From contig CANJRX010000001.1 in NCBI GenBank assembly GCA_947476895.1, forward strand, positions 1 to 64,000: 64,000 bases of DNA, in the 5' to 3' direction. Both the position numbers and the translations under genes were made by a program. Source of the DNA: Fidelibacterota bacterium (lineage in GTDB: Bacteria > Pseudomonadota > Alphaproteobacteria > Rhodospirillales > Rhodospirillaceae). Every line of letters begins with the position of its first letter. The first letter of the stretch is position 1. The notes under the pieces were generated by a model. It was not told the DNA's origin. It did not search any database and was given only the letters and a program-made list of their open reading frames with translations. This document shows, piece after piece, positions 1 to 8,592 of the stretch.

Positions 1-79
1 ACTTGCCCTGCGCCATCAGCACCTCGATCTGCCTTAACTTGGAAACAATCTGCTCCGCGCCTAATCCACGTCTCGCCAT
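1..79 (-). CDS. IS3-family transposase OrfA, N-terminal fragment at window edge
   Basis: Only the first 26 residues lie in the window (MARRGLGAEQIVSKLRQIEV and following). This resembles the start of IS3-family OrfA, the helix-turn-helix protein (HTH_Tnp_1) that binds the element's ends and is joined to OrfB by programmed frameshifting. An AGGAGG Shine-Dalgarno lies 8 bases upstream of the ATG at 79, so the start is well supported. The rest of the gene, and whether OrfB is intact, cannot be seen. Confidence 0.8.
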   Translation of the reverse strand, partial: MARRGLGAEQIVSKLRQIEVLMAQGK

Positions 80-144
80 GTTCAGCTCCTCCTGTTGGGG
101 TCAATTCTCTCAAATCAACCGGTACAAAAAAAGCCGTCAGGTCA
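1..144 (-). mobile_element. End of an IS3-family insertion sequence (partial, runs off the left edge)
   Basis: The minus strand begins 5'-TGACCTGACGGC at position 144. IS3-family elements typically start with TGA. The first transposase gene begins about 65 bases inside. Immediately beyond 144 the plus strand reads as the interior of a permease gene (L-V-A-T-I-N-F), so 144/145 is taken as the insertion junction. The other IS end and any target duplication lie outside the window. Family placement rests on the OrfA N-terminus and the terminal TGA; the exact boundary is inferred. Confidence 0.75.
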
Positions 145-1653
145 CTGGTAGCGACCATCAACTTTGTGAACCTGATGACGGCCCGCTCCGCGCGCCGCGC
201 GATCGAGGTGGGTGTGCGCAAGGTTTCAGGTGCCGAACGCCTTCATCTGGCGGTGCAGTTTATCGGCGAAGCCTTGATTTATGCGGCTTGCGGACTTCTT
301 GCGGCTCTTGGCGCTGTTCATTTCGCTTTGCCAGCACTTGATGCGTCCCTTGCGCCGGGCATTACCGAGCAATGGCTAACGCCTCAGATTCTGGCCTGGA
401 GCGCCGCACTTGCATGTGCTGTCGGCGTTCTTGGAGGAGCTTACCCCGCAGCTGTTCTTTCCGCCTTCCGCCCGGCGGCAGTTTTGAAGGGCAGAGCACA
501 ATCTGGCGGCTCAACGGTGCTGCGTGGCGGTTTGGTCACGCTGCAATTCGGTTTGTTGATCGCCATTATTCTCACGACGCTTGTCATCAGCCGCCAAACG
601 GCTTTTGGCTTGCGCGACGGTTTGCGCTATGCCCAAGACCAGATGCTTCTGGTTTATGGACCATGCAAGGGCACATTTGTCGACGAGGTCGAGGCCTTGC
701 CTGGCGTGGTCGCCGCCGCCTGTTCGAACCGTGATCCGCTGAATACACCATCGTCCTTTACCCAAGGAATTCTCGCTGATGGCTCCAAAATCCCACTCGG
801 CATAGGCAGCGTCGGTTATGGATATTTCCGGACCTACGGAATCCCTCTATCGGCTGGTCGCGAGTTTGATGCCAGCCGCGATGCGGGGCGGGCCGGCGAC
901 GAGCGTGCACCAATTGTTATTCTTAATGAGGCCGCCGCGCGAGCTTTTGGCTTTGCGTTACCTCAGGATGCCATAGGACAGTACGTGGCCAATGTGCAAA
1001 ACAACGGCGGGCCGCCATCTGAAGTCGTTGGTGTGGTGCCGGACTTTACGTTCGATACTATGGCCCAGCGTACGCCTTCGATGATTCTGAGGCTCGGGGA
1101 CGCCTATACCTCCGACTACGCGGTGCTAAACGTGAAGCTCTCGGGCCAGACGATCCCTGAAACGGTGGAAGCCATCGACGCCTTATGGAAGCGCATTGGT
1201 TCCCCGCGTCCCATACACCGCATGTTCGTTGATCAAACGCTTCAGGATTACTACCTGCAAACCATTCGCCAGGCCCGACTAATGGCTGGGCTGGCCGCGG
1301 CCGCGGTCATCATCGCCTGCCTTGGCCTGTTTGGCCTGGCGGCATTCACCGCCGAGCAGCGCACCAAGGAAATCGGAATTCGCAAGAGCATGGGCGCCGA
1401 CACGGGCGATGTGCTGCGGCTGTTGCTGTGGCAATTCGTAAAGCCTGTGTTGTGGGCGAACCTGATTGCCTGGCCGCTCGGATACTTTGCTATGCGCCGC
1501 TGGCTCGAAGGCTTCGCTTATCACATTGATCTGTCGCCGTGGATGTTTTTGGGCGCTTCGGCCCTGGCGCTTGGGATCGCCATTCTCACCGTCGCTGGGC
1601 ACGCATTCCTGGTGGCGCGTGCCCAGCCTGTGACGGCGTTACGTTACGAGTAG
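145..1653 (+). pseudogene. MacB/FtsX-type ABC transporter permease, 5'-truncated by the IS element
   Basis: The frame opens directly at the IS junction with L-V-A-T-I-N-F-V-N-L and continues through E-V-G-V-R-K-V-S-G-A. That is the core of the first FtsX domain of MacB-like permeases. A MacB_PCD-like periplasmic region follows (about residues 130-360), then a second FtsX domain with EQRTKEIGIRKSMGA near residue 405. Intact members are about 800 residues; only about 500 remain. The membrane segments and periplasmic domain before the first FtsX core are missing. The GTG at 166 gives an open frame, but it lies inside a conserved motif and is not a native start. These permeases normally export small molecules or lipoproteins with a separate ATPase; none is present here. 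The stop lies 2 bases from the convergent creatininase-like gene. Confidence 0.85.
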
Positions 1654-1655
1654 GC

Positions 1656-2525
1656 CTACTTCTTCGCGGCCAACATCGCTTGGATGTCTTTCACCGCGCC
1701 ATTTACCTTCATCTCGTGGCGGAGTTTGCCGAGTTCTACGCTCGCCATGCGAGCGTCGCCGGTGATGCCGATGTGGGGATAGTTGGCGGCGTCTGCGCCT
1801 CTGCCTTTGCCCAGCGGAGTGCCTTCCGTGTTGGGCAGCTGGTCTTTACGCACCCAGTTGGAATTGCCGGGCAGGGTTTCGAGGTACATCATCTCGGAGG
1901 TGTCCTCGAGGCCGCCGTGCGAGCCATTGGGCAGGCCTTTGGCCGCAATGATCTTGGCGTAGGCTTCGCGCGCGGAGATATAAGGCGCGCTGACATAAAT
2001 GACGTGCACGCCCTTGGGCGCCCATTTCGCTTCGAGTTTCTTCGCGAGCTTGTCGTACATGCCGTCAGGACCCTGTCCGCCGCCGCTGTCGCCCATCAGC
2101 ACCACGTTCTTGAAGCCGTTGGCGATGGCTTGTTCGGAGACGTACTCCATCACTTCGCCCAGGATATCGACACTCAGGCCGATGTTGCCGGGGTTCTCAG
2201 GGTCGGCATTGGTGGGCGAGAAGGGCATCACCGGCATGGCGATGGCGTTGCCGAGTTTTTCGGCGATGTGCTTGGACATTTCGCGGCCGATGTAGTTGTG
2301 GCCGGCGATGATGTTCTGCGGGCCGCGTTGCTCGGTACCGCCCGTGTAGAAAAGCGCGGTGGTCTTGCCAGCCGCCAGCGCCGCCTTCAGTTCGGGCCAG
2401 GTCATTTCCTGGATGTCGACGGTTTTTGGCACTGCGGCTTTAATTTCGGCGGCGTAAGCCACGCTGGCGCCCATCAATCCGGTCGCCAAGGCTGCCACCA
2501 GCCCAACTGTTTGAGCAAAGCGCAT
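1656..2525 (-). CDS. Exported creatininase-family protein with altered metal-site residues
   Basis: This is a 289-residue protein with a Sec signal peptide (about residues 1-25, cleavage after A-Y-A-A). The ATG at 2525 follows a GGGGGAAG ribosome site; a more upstream ATG would spoil the signal peptide. The body has the creatininase fold signatures: F-Y-T-G-G-T-E-Q-R-G-P-Q near residue 58 and G-I-T-G-D-A near the C-terminus. Creatininases are metal-dependent amidohydrolases. Related proteins read GGTEQ.GPH and GDHGG here, whereas this one reads GPQ and GDSGG, so two histidines expected near the metals are replaced. It ends operon A, 79 bases after the GIDN gene and beyond a hairpin terminator, so read-through or its own promoter is needed. 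Catalytic activity is uncertain. Confidence 0.8.
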   Translation of the reverse strand: MRFAQTVGLVAALATGLMGASVAYAAEIKAAVPKTVDIQEMTWPELKAALAAGKTTALFYTGGTEQRGPQNIIAGHNYIGREMSKHIAEKLGNAIAMPVMPFSPTNADPENPGNIGLSVDILGEVMEYVSEQAIANGFKNVVLMGDSGGGQGPDGMYDKLAKKLEAKWAPKGVHVIYVSAPYISAREAYAKIIAAKGLPNGSHGGLEDTSEMMYLETLPGNSNWVRKDQLPNTEGTPLGKGRGADAANYPHIGITGDARMASVELGKLRHEMKVNGAVKDIQAMLAAKK

Positions 2526-2568
2526 AGGTATCTTCCCCCTTAATGAGATGTATGTTCCGGCCAAAAGT

Positions 2569-2603
2569 AAAAGGCGGTCAGTTCTGCTGACCGCCTTTTG
2601 TTA
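2569..2603 (-). terminator. Rho-independent terminator after the operon A GIDN gene
   Basis: A perfect 12-base stem (AAAAGGCGGTCA against TGACCGCCTTTT) surrounds a 7-base loop. The minus-strand transcript runs into CCTTTTACTTTT. It sits just past the stop of the gene at 2605-3690 and before the creatininase-like gene, so it may attenuate expression of the latter. Confidence 0.85.
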
Positions 2604-2604
2604 T

Positions 2605-3690
2605 TTAGTCCGCCTTCTTCGCCGACGAATTCTCGCTCACCGACTTTTCGGGATGCTGGATGAACGCCTGGGTCAAACGGACGCGTAAGGCCGTCGAAAT
2701 GGCCCGGTTTTCGCCGTCGATAGCATCGGGCTTTGCATCGGCCATTTTGCGCATGGCGCGATAGATCGAGGCCGTAGAAGCGGCGCCGTAAGCCTGATGG
2801 TGCGTAGAGCGCGTGGAGTTGCTGGATATCTGCCAGTCATCGACATCCATGTAGCCGCCCATGAAGCCTTCGGCGTGATCCGGCGTCAGCGCCAGTTGCC
2901 AGCGGCTCTTGTAATAACGCACGTCGATCACGCTGCTGCTGCCAGAGGCAGACGGCAAGAAGTAATCGGCGCTTTCCGTGGTGAGCATGCCGTTCTTGAT
3001 CTTGCCCTTGAACTTCGAGATGAAGCGCTTGCCCCAACGCTCATCAGTGCGCTGGGTGGTGCCGACAAGATACTGCTTGCCGGTGGCGTCGTTCATGGTG
3101 CGGTCGAGGCCGCGGTAGGTGGTCAGCGTGACGTCGTCGTCGTTCTCAAGGCTATCAACGTCGGTGATCTCAATCAGCACGATGTTGTAGAGGTATTTGC
3201 GCCAGTTGTTGAAGGCGCCGAGGTTATAAGACCCTGAACGATAGTTCGGCACGCAGCCCCAGGCGCGCTGCAGCTGGTTGTCGATGCCCTTTTCGCCTTC
3301 CGGGCTGGTCATGTCATTGGGGCCGACTTTGTCGTCGAGGTTGATGCCGATCGACGTATTGGCGATCGAGTACTGATAAGGAATGCGTTCTTCCTTCTTC
3401 GGCCACCAGATGTCGCCTTCGCGCTCAAGCTGGGTGTCGACGATGGAATATTTTACGCCGGGCTTTTCAGGGTACAGAACCTTGAACTGCTCACGCGGAC
3501 CTTCGTTGAGGCCGCCCGGGCATTCTTTCTTGCCGTCCGGGGTATCCCAGATGGCGCGGTATTCGGTGGTCATCACGTAACCGATGGAACGGTTCCGGAT
3601 CGGGCTGTCTGCAGCCTTGGCCGCCGACACGACTGAGAGGCAGGTCGCGCTCAGCAGAGCCGCACCGAACACGCTATAACGAATGGTCAT
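2605..3690 (-). CDS. Exported protein of an uncharacterised 'GIDN' family, copy A
   Basis: This 361-residue protein has a Sec signal peptide (about 1-27, ending A-K-A-A-D). I do not recognise a named family. It is a paralogue of the 397-residue protein at 14961-16154. Both share C-P-x-G-L-N near the N-terminus, an acidic loop N-L-D-[DG]-K-[VI]-G-P-N-D followed by G-I-D-N (about residues 115-138), K-I-K-N-G, a G-G-Y segment and a C-terminal helix ending A-F-I. The acidic loop resembles a calcium-binding loop, but this is inference. The gene lies 37 bases downstream of the Lipoprotein_15 gene in operon A and ends at a strong terminator. Its constant company with DUF1592, DUF1552 and Lipoprotein_15 genes suggests a partner in the same extracytoplasmic system. 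Confidence 0.75.
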   Translation of the reverse strand: MTIRYSVFGAALLSATCLSVVSAAKAADSPIRNRSIGYVMTTEYRAIWDTPDGKKECPGGLNEGPREQFKVLYPEKPGVKYSIVDTQLEREGDIWWPKKEERIPYQYSIANTSIGINLDDKVGPNDMTSPEGEKGIDNQLQRAWGCVPNYRSGSYNLGAFNNWRKYLYNIVLIEITDVDSLENDDDVTLTTYRGLDRTMNDATGKQYLVGTTQRTDERWGKRFISKFKGKIKNGMLTTESADYFLPSASGSSSVIDVRYYKSRWQLALTPDHAEGFMGGYMDVDDWQISSNSTRSTHHQAYGAASTASIYRAMRKMADAKPDAIDGENRAISTALRVRLTQAFIQHPEKSVSENSSAKKAD

Positions 3691-3727
3691 GTGTATTCTC
3701 CGAATAATGATCTGTTAGCGGCCGCGC

Positions 3728-5089
3728 TTAACGTCCATTGAACTCTTGGCGGATCCAGAAGGAACGGTAGCCGTTACGGGCGCCGTAGAATTCACCCCAA
3801 GCGCCGGCCAGAACCGTGCCCGGCTCATCCTTGTAGAAGGTGTAGACCGGGCGGTCGCGGAACGCCCAAACGCGCAACGACTGCGAACCGGCCGTCGGAT
3901 ATTTTCCGGTGGCGGGGTCGATCTCTACGATCGTCCAGGTCTTGTTAGGCGCCTTGTCGTCTTTGGTGGCGACGATATAGGGGAAGTTCTTGGCGCAACG
4001 GAGCGGGTCGCCGCCGCCGCAGACAGCGTAGCGATACTGTTGCGGGGTATCGGGGTGGTCGCAGGACAGCTGATCCATGGCGTCGTCGCCGCAGTTATAG
4101 GCGTAGACCGCATGGCCCTTGGCATCCGCCAGCACAACGCCGGCCGGCGTATCCTGATAGGTGAAGCTTTTCGGCGGGGCAGGCGCTTTCTGGGTGAACA
4201 CGATGTTCCAACCCTTCACATCCACGCCTTCCTGATAACCCGGACCTGGATCTTCGGCGTAGGTGTAAAGCGGCTTCTTGCGGTAAGCCCATTGTTTCAC
4301 ACCGGGCGAGCGTTCGATGATCGACCAGTCTTCACGGGCCTGCACGCCGATCTGGGGTGCGAGCACCGGATGGAATTCCAGCTCGCAAACCGCATCACAG
4401 TTGGATTTATTCGGACCGTCTTTGTCGAAGGTATAGACAAACACGCCGCCGACCAGCGCCAGCTGATGTCCGGCGTCGCCGCGGTCGATGATGAACTGGC
4501 CGGGGATATCCGCCGGGGGGCCAATCGGAATGCGCGCAACCGGACCGTCGCCGCCGCGGCCAGCGCCGCGTGTGCCGCCCAGCGGGACGCCGGGTTCGCG
4601 GCCGACGTCGATCTTGGCGGTGTACAGCACGAAGCCGTCGTAGGCCCACTGCTTGGATTTGTCGCGGCGGGGGATCAGCGTCCACTTGCCGACTGGTTTG
4701 GCATCGGCCGGCGCCATCACCGGCGGCCAGGATTCAATGCAGGTCGGACGCCTATCAAGATCTGGAAGCTCCAGGCCCGCAGGATAGGGGCTCATGAAAC
4801 CTTCGTTCAGGGTGTTCTTGGTATCTTCGCAAGCCGACATGCTGGTGCGCACATCGCCGCTGCCGCCGTTGCGGAGTTCCTTGCGCGGCCATTGATACAC
4901 GGGCCGGCCATCGGTGAGGGTGTAGATCGGACCTTCAAGTTCCGAGATCATCACCTTGAAGCCTGGCGGCACCGCCTCTTTTACATGAGCGGTCGTCAGT
5001 TCGGCGGCCGTCACAACGGTAGGAGTTGTTGTACCAGCGACCATGAAGGCCGCGGCGGCAAAAGCAGTCATCAATCGCACATTTTTCAT
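3728..5089 (-). CDS. Secreted protein with Lipoprotein_15-like (Y-x4-D) repeats, copy A
   Basis: The protein has 453 residues and a signal peptide (about 1-29). The mature part holds three imperfect repeats resembling Pfam Lipoprotein_15/COG4315: an aromatic 'P-V-Y-x-W' or 'x-V-Y-x-F-D-K-D' strand, a Cys-containing segment (S-A-C, N-C-D-A-V-C), a W-x-x-x-x-R-x-D/P...W-A-Y hairpin, and 'P-L-Y-T-Y' or 'P-V-Y-T-F'. The last repeat is expanded and rich in cysteine (about residues 320-375). A glycine/arginine-rich linker lies near residue 170. The biochemical role of these repeats is unknown. The gene sits between DUF1552 (26 bases upstream) and the GIDN gene, the same core order as operon B. A 457-codon open frame on the opposite strand is a shadow. 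Confidence 0.8.
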   Translation of the reverse strand: MKNVRLMTAFAAAAFMVAGTTTPTVVTAAELTTAHVKEAVPPGFKVMISELEGPIYTLTDGRPVYQWPRKELRNGGSGDVRTSMSACEDTKNTLNEGFMSPYPAGLELPDLDRRPTCIESWPPVMAPADAKPVGKWTLIPRRDKSKQWAYDGFVLYTAKIDVGREPGVPLGGTRGAGRGGDGPVARIPIGPPADIPGQFIIDRGDAGHQLALVGGVFVYTFDKDGPNKSNCDAVCELEFHPVLAPQIGVQAREDWSIIERSPGVKQWAYRKKPLYTYAEDPGPGYQEGVDVKGWNIVFTQKAPAPPKSFTYQDTPAGVVLADAKGHAVYAYNCGDDAMDQLSCDHPDTPQQYRYAVCGGGDPLRCAKNFPYIVATKDDKAPNKTWTIVEIDPATGKYPTAGSQSLRVWAFRDRPVYTFYKDEPGTVLAGAWGEFYGARNGYRSFWIRQEFNGR

Positions 5090-5115
5090 CGTCGTTTCCT
5101 AATAGCGAGAGATCG

Positions 5116-6447
5116 CTAGGCCATGATCTCGCCGAGTTCCTTGTCGGTGGCGTTGCTGCGGCTACCCCAGCCTTTGATATCGATGCCCATCAGGCGCTGC
5201 ACGGTGTAGCCAAGGCGCGCGGTCGTAGCGCCTTCCATCTTGAGGTGCAGACCGGTCTTGATCTTGCCGCCAGCGCGGCCCGCGATCATGCCGGCCATGT
5301 TGTCCAGAGCATGCACGCGGGCGAAGCCGTGGTCGGTGAAGGCATAGATCAAGCTGTTGTCGAGCAAAGTGCCGTCGCCTTCCTTTACTTTCGAGAAGGC
5401 TTCAACGTGATAGGCCCAGGCTTCCATGGCGCGCGTCGCGAACCACGAGCACTGTTCCTGATAACCATTGGGGCCCACGGGCTCTTCGTGTGTGGTGGTG
5501 TGGTGCGGCTTTTCGAAGCCGGCGCGCACCGTGTTCGCCTGGGCGCTGGAATAGTTCATGGTGAAGACGCGGGTTTGGTCGCAGGCCGCGGCCATGACCA
5601 GAAGGTCGGTCATCATCTTGTGACGCACGGCCATCAGGTCGACTTCCGCGCCGGGCGCCGGATCGTCGCTAATTTCCTTTGGCAGCACGCACGCCGGGAT
5701 TGGCTCGGGCTTGGTGAGCTGCTGGTCGAATTGCTTTTCGAGCTGACGCAGGCCGGTCATGTATTGATCGAGGCGCTGCTTATCTGTTGCGCCGATTTCC
5801 TTCTCCAAGCCCTTCACTTCGTCGATCACGCCCGAGAGCACGCTCTTACGGACCATCAGACGCGGATTGGGCTTGAACTCCGGCGCATTCGGATCTTGGA
5901 AGGCCGGTCCGAACAAGCGCGTGTAGAAGTTGAGCGGCGAGGCATCAGGCGGCGTCGGCGAATTGGCGTTTTCGTAGGACACCGTCGAGCGCGCATCACC
6001 TGTGCAGCATACCGTCAGATTCTGGAAGCGCGTGGTGCGGCCGATCTGGTTTGAGATCGTGTGATCCAAGGTCCGGCCAGGCTTATCGCCGCCGGCGGCG
6101 GGCGATTGACCGGTCGCGTTGATGACCCAGCCTGTGTAGTGACAGAGGTTGGGATCGCCGTCGCGAAACGCGTTCATGCCCGTGAACAGATTGACGTGTT
6201 GGCTGATGTTCTTCCAGGACGCGATTTCCGGCGGCAGGTCGTAGCCGATGCCGGCCTTCTTCGGCACGAAGATGGGTGCGTCGATGCCCAAGCCCCAGAA
6301 CCAGCTGCCGAACCGCACCGGCATTTTGCGGCCATCGGCGAGTGCGGTGCCGTTGGTGTTCAAGAAGCAATCCAACAAGGGGAGCGCCAAGGTGACGGCG
6401 CTACCGCCGAGCATACCGCGCAAAGCACGACGTCTGGTGATGGTCAT
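5116..6447 (-). CDS. DUF1552 protein with Tat signal, copy A
   Basis: The protein has 443 residues and begins with a twin-arginine signal (T-R-R-R-A-L-R-G followed by a hydrophobic stretch to about residue 30), so it is probably exported folded. The body matches DUF1552 (PF07586): W-F-W-G-L-G-I near residue 50, H-x-x-T-H-E-E near residue 305 (the family's HxxSHH position), and a C-terminal sulfatase-like 'L-I-Y-A-F-T-D-H-G-F' segment near residue 370. The fold is thought to relate to alkaline phosphatase-like proteins, but no activity is established. It is the second gene of operon A, 14 bases after DUF1592. DUF1552 and DUF1592 genes are commonly neighbours in bacteria. Copy B is at 11929-13251. 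Confidence 0.9.
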   Translation of the reverse strand: MTITRRRALRGMLGGSAVTLALPLLDCFLNTNGTALADGRKMPVRFGSWFWGLGIDAPIFVPKKAGIGYDLPPEIASWKNISQHVNLFTGMNAFRDGDPNLCHYTGWVINATGQSPAAGGDKPGRTLDHTISNQIGRTTRFQNLTVCCTGDARSTVSYENANSPTPPDASPLNFYTRLFGPAFQDPNAPEFKPNPRLMVRKSVLSGVIDEVKGLEKEIGATDKQRLDQYMTGLRQLEKQFDQQLTKPEPIPACVLPKEISDDPAPGAEVDLMAVRHKMMTDLLVMAAACDQTRVFTMNYSSAQANTVRAGFEKPHHTTTHEEPVGPNGYQEQCSWFATRAMEAWAYHVEAFSKVKEGDGTLLDNSLIYAFTDHGFARVHALDNMAGMIAGRAGGKIKTGLHLKMEGATTARLGYTVQRLMGIDIKGWGSRSNATDKELGEIMA

Positions 6448-6461
6448 CTTAGAGTCCTTCC

Positions 6462-8216
6462 TTATTGAACGCTTGCGGCCGCCGGCGAAACACTCGCGGC
6501 AGCCGTTTTAGTCGGGGCCTGCTCTTCGCGGACGGTCGAGAAAGCCTTGCTCAAGGTGATGGTGCGCAGTAACGGGCGCAGGCGATAACCGCCCGCTTCG
6601 AACTGCTTATAAAGCGCGGCCATTTCGGTCCGTGGGACGATGTTAGACGGGCTGCCGGTGCCGTAGGAATAAACACGGCGCGCCAGGCACTGCGTTACCG
6701 CCGGATGGTCGTGCAGCACGAGCGCCAGCTGGCGGATGTCGGTGAAGTCTTTGCCGTCCATGCTGCCGCTGGCGTCGATCTTGGCGCCTTTTTCGGTTTC
6801 GCGGTATTGCCCGGCGGCATCGAAGTTTTCCAAAGCGAGACCCATCGGGTCGGTCACCTTGTGGCAACCGGCACAGACCGGGTTCTTCAAGTGGAAAGAA
6901 ACACGTTCGCGCTGCGTGCGGATGTTGGGATCCGGGTTTTCCAAGGCCGAGAAATCGACGTTGGCCGGCGGACGTGGAACGGGCTGGCACAACAGAATTT
7001 CGCGCAAGGCTTTACCTCGCAGAGTCGGCGAACTGCGACCCGGATGCGAGTGCGCGGCCAGGAACGCGGCTTGCGTGAGAATGCCCATGCGTGGGCTGCC
7101 TTCAGGAAACTCATAGGCCACCCAACCAGGCGTGCTCGGCAGGCGGTAGAGCGCCGCAAGCGACGGCGACAGGAAAGTTTCGCGCGTCGTGAAAATATCG
7201 CGGTAGTCTTTGTTCTTCGTGACCAGCTGATCGACGACCATGCGCAAAGTTTGCTCGCGCGCATCCACAACGGCAACGCCGGTGAATTGCGGATAAATCT
7301 GCGCGTCTTTGGACAGGTTGTTAAAGTCTTCGAGCATCAGCATATCGTCGAAGAACGCGCGCACGCCAGACGCGATACGGTCGCTGGCCAGCATGCGATC
7401 AACCGTGCGGGCAAGACCCTTCTGCGTATGCAGTTCGCCCGAAGCTGCGGCCTTGAGCAGCAGATCATCGGGGGCGGCATTCCATAAGAAGAAGCTCAAG
7501 CGTGACGCCAACGAATAGGCATCCAGCCGCTCTTTTCCAGGGTTGGCCGGATCCGGCTCAGACCGTTCAGAGACCATCATGACGCGGGGGCTGAGCAGCA
7601 TGCCTTCAAGAGCGATGCCGAGACCGGCGTAGAAATCCTTCAGGCGCGCGGACGCGTCACGCGCTTCGCCGACATATTGCGCCAGGCGGTCGGCCTCAAG
7701 CGGGCGGCGGTAAACCAGACGGCCTACGGACGCGAGGAATGTCGACGCACAGGCATCATCCGACGCTTCTTCCGACTTCGGTGTGCACGGCACCAGGAAG
7801 TGGCGGTTGCTTTCATTGACGACTTCGAGCGCCGCCGTCGCCGCGGTCTTTTGATAAAGCTCCAGCTGGCTTGGAGTCACGCCGGCAAAAGATCTGCCGA
7901 CCCCCAACAAGCCATCCGTGCGGGTCACCGGCGCAAAAGCGACCGGCGGGCTGATGTTCGGGCCAAATATATAAGCGAGCGTGTTGTGAAGCTGCTCGGC
8001 GGTCACCAAGCGCAAGCGCAAGGGCGATCCATCGGTCTCTGCCGTGTCAGTTGCCGGGCTCACAGCCGCAGCGCTGGTTTTCGATGGGGCGGTAGGCGCA
8101 GTGGTGTCTGAGCAACTTACCAATACGGCCGCTGTGGCGATGGCGATGGCGAACTTTGAAACGCTGTTCGTGGCACGCGACGCAAAATGAATCTTATTCG
8201 TCTGAAACAAACGCAC
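6462..8216 (-). CDS. DUF1592/DUF1588/DUF1585 c-type haem lipoprotein, copy A
   Basis: The protein has 584 residues. A GTG start at 8216 follows GGGAGGAAA. The N-terminus carries a lipobox, L-V-S-C near residue 35, predicting a lipoprotein. Domains in order: DUF1587-like (about 68-95), DUF1595 around L-V-Y-R-R-P-L (about 165-190), DUF1592 (about 235-365), DUF1588 around G-I-L-T-Q-A-A-F-L-A...H-P-G-R-S-S-P-T-x-R-G-K (about 380-470) and DUF1585 (about 510-575). A C-A-G-C-H motif at about residue 446, followed by D-P-M-G-L-A-L-E-N-F-D, fits covalent haem c. The family is known mainly from planctomycetes and environmental proteobacteria; its reaction is unknown. It is the first gene of operon A. 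Confidence 0.9.
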   Translation of the reverse strand: MRLFQTNKIHFASRATNSVSKFAIAIATAAVLVSCSDTTAPTAPSKTSAAAVSPATDTAETDGSPLRLRLVTAEQLHNTLAYIFGPNISPPVAFAPVTRTDGLLGVGRSFAGVTPSQLELYQKTAATAALEVVNESNRHFLVPCTPKSEEASDDACASTFLASVGRLVYRRPLEADRLAQYVGEARDASARLKDFYAGLGIALEGMLLSPRVMMVSERSEPDPANPGKERLDAYSLASRLSFFLWNAAPDDLLLKAAASGELHTQKGLARTVDRMLASDRIASGVRAFFDDMLMLEDFNNLSKDAQIYPQFTGVAVVDAREQTLRMVVDQLVTKNKDYRDIFTTRETFLSPSLAALYRLPSTPGWVAYEFPEGSPRMGILTQAAFLAAHSHPGRSSPTLRGKALREILLCQPVPRPPANVDFSALENPDPNIRTQRERVSFHLKNPVCAGCHKVTDPMGLALENFDAAGQYRETEKGAKIDASGSMDGKDFTDIRQLALVLHDHPAVTQCLARRVYSYGTGSPSNIVPRTEMAALYKQFEAGGYRLRPLLRTITLSKAFSTVREEQAPTKTAAASVSPAAASVQ

Positions 8217-8291
8217 GACTTTCCTCCCGGCGACTTGTCTGAACTCAACGGCACGCTGCCGCGATTCCTGAACCTTTCCTAACTTTGCTCT

Positions 8292-8462
8292 TTATGTACG
8301 CTGAGTCGTCGACCTCCTCCCCGAGGTGGCGACTCGCTTTAACGCGAGAATTCCCAAAATTCCCGTCAAGGCCGCAACGGCACTCAAGCCGTTGTAAACA
8401 CTCACAAAATCACTACTGGCCTTGTCCAAAGTAATTTCGACTACGTACGCTGAATATGGCAT
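8292..8462 (-). CDS. Possible small single-span membrane protein, 56 residues
   Basis: An ATG at 8462 opens a 56-codon frame to a TAA at 8292. The product begins MPYSAYVVEITLDKASS and has one predicted membrane helix (G-L-S-A-V-A-A-L-T-G-I-L-G-I-L-A-L) followed by a basic tail (K-R-V...G-R-R). This resembles a short C-terminal sorting helix. The ribosome site is weak: GAGGTGG lies about 20 bases upstream. It is the only coding signal I see in the 376-base gap 8217-8592 ahead of operon A; the rest of the gap (8463-8592) holds nothing recognisable. It could be a small protein of the system or the remnant of a larger gene. Confidence 0.35.
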   Translation of the reverse strand: MPYSAYVVEITLDKASSDFVSVYNGLSAVAALTGILGILALKRVATSGRRSTTQRT

Positions 8463-8592
8463 TCAGCACTATTTATGTCCACCTCGTTGACTGCTGAGAT
8501 TTACGGCAGCTATCTGAGGAGCACCTGAGATTGCTTCAATTATACGCAGATTTGGGTCGTTTCGGCAGGGGATTAGGGGCCGACGGCTGTAT

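Noticed and set aside
166-1653. Treating the permease as a complete gene from the GTG at 166
   Set aside because: The GTG is inside a conserved FtsX motif and the frame remains open and homologous upstream to the IS junction, so it is a truncated gene.
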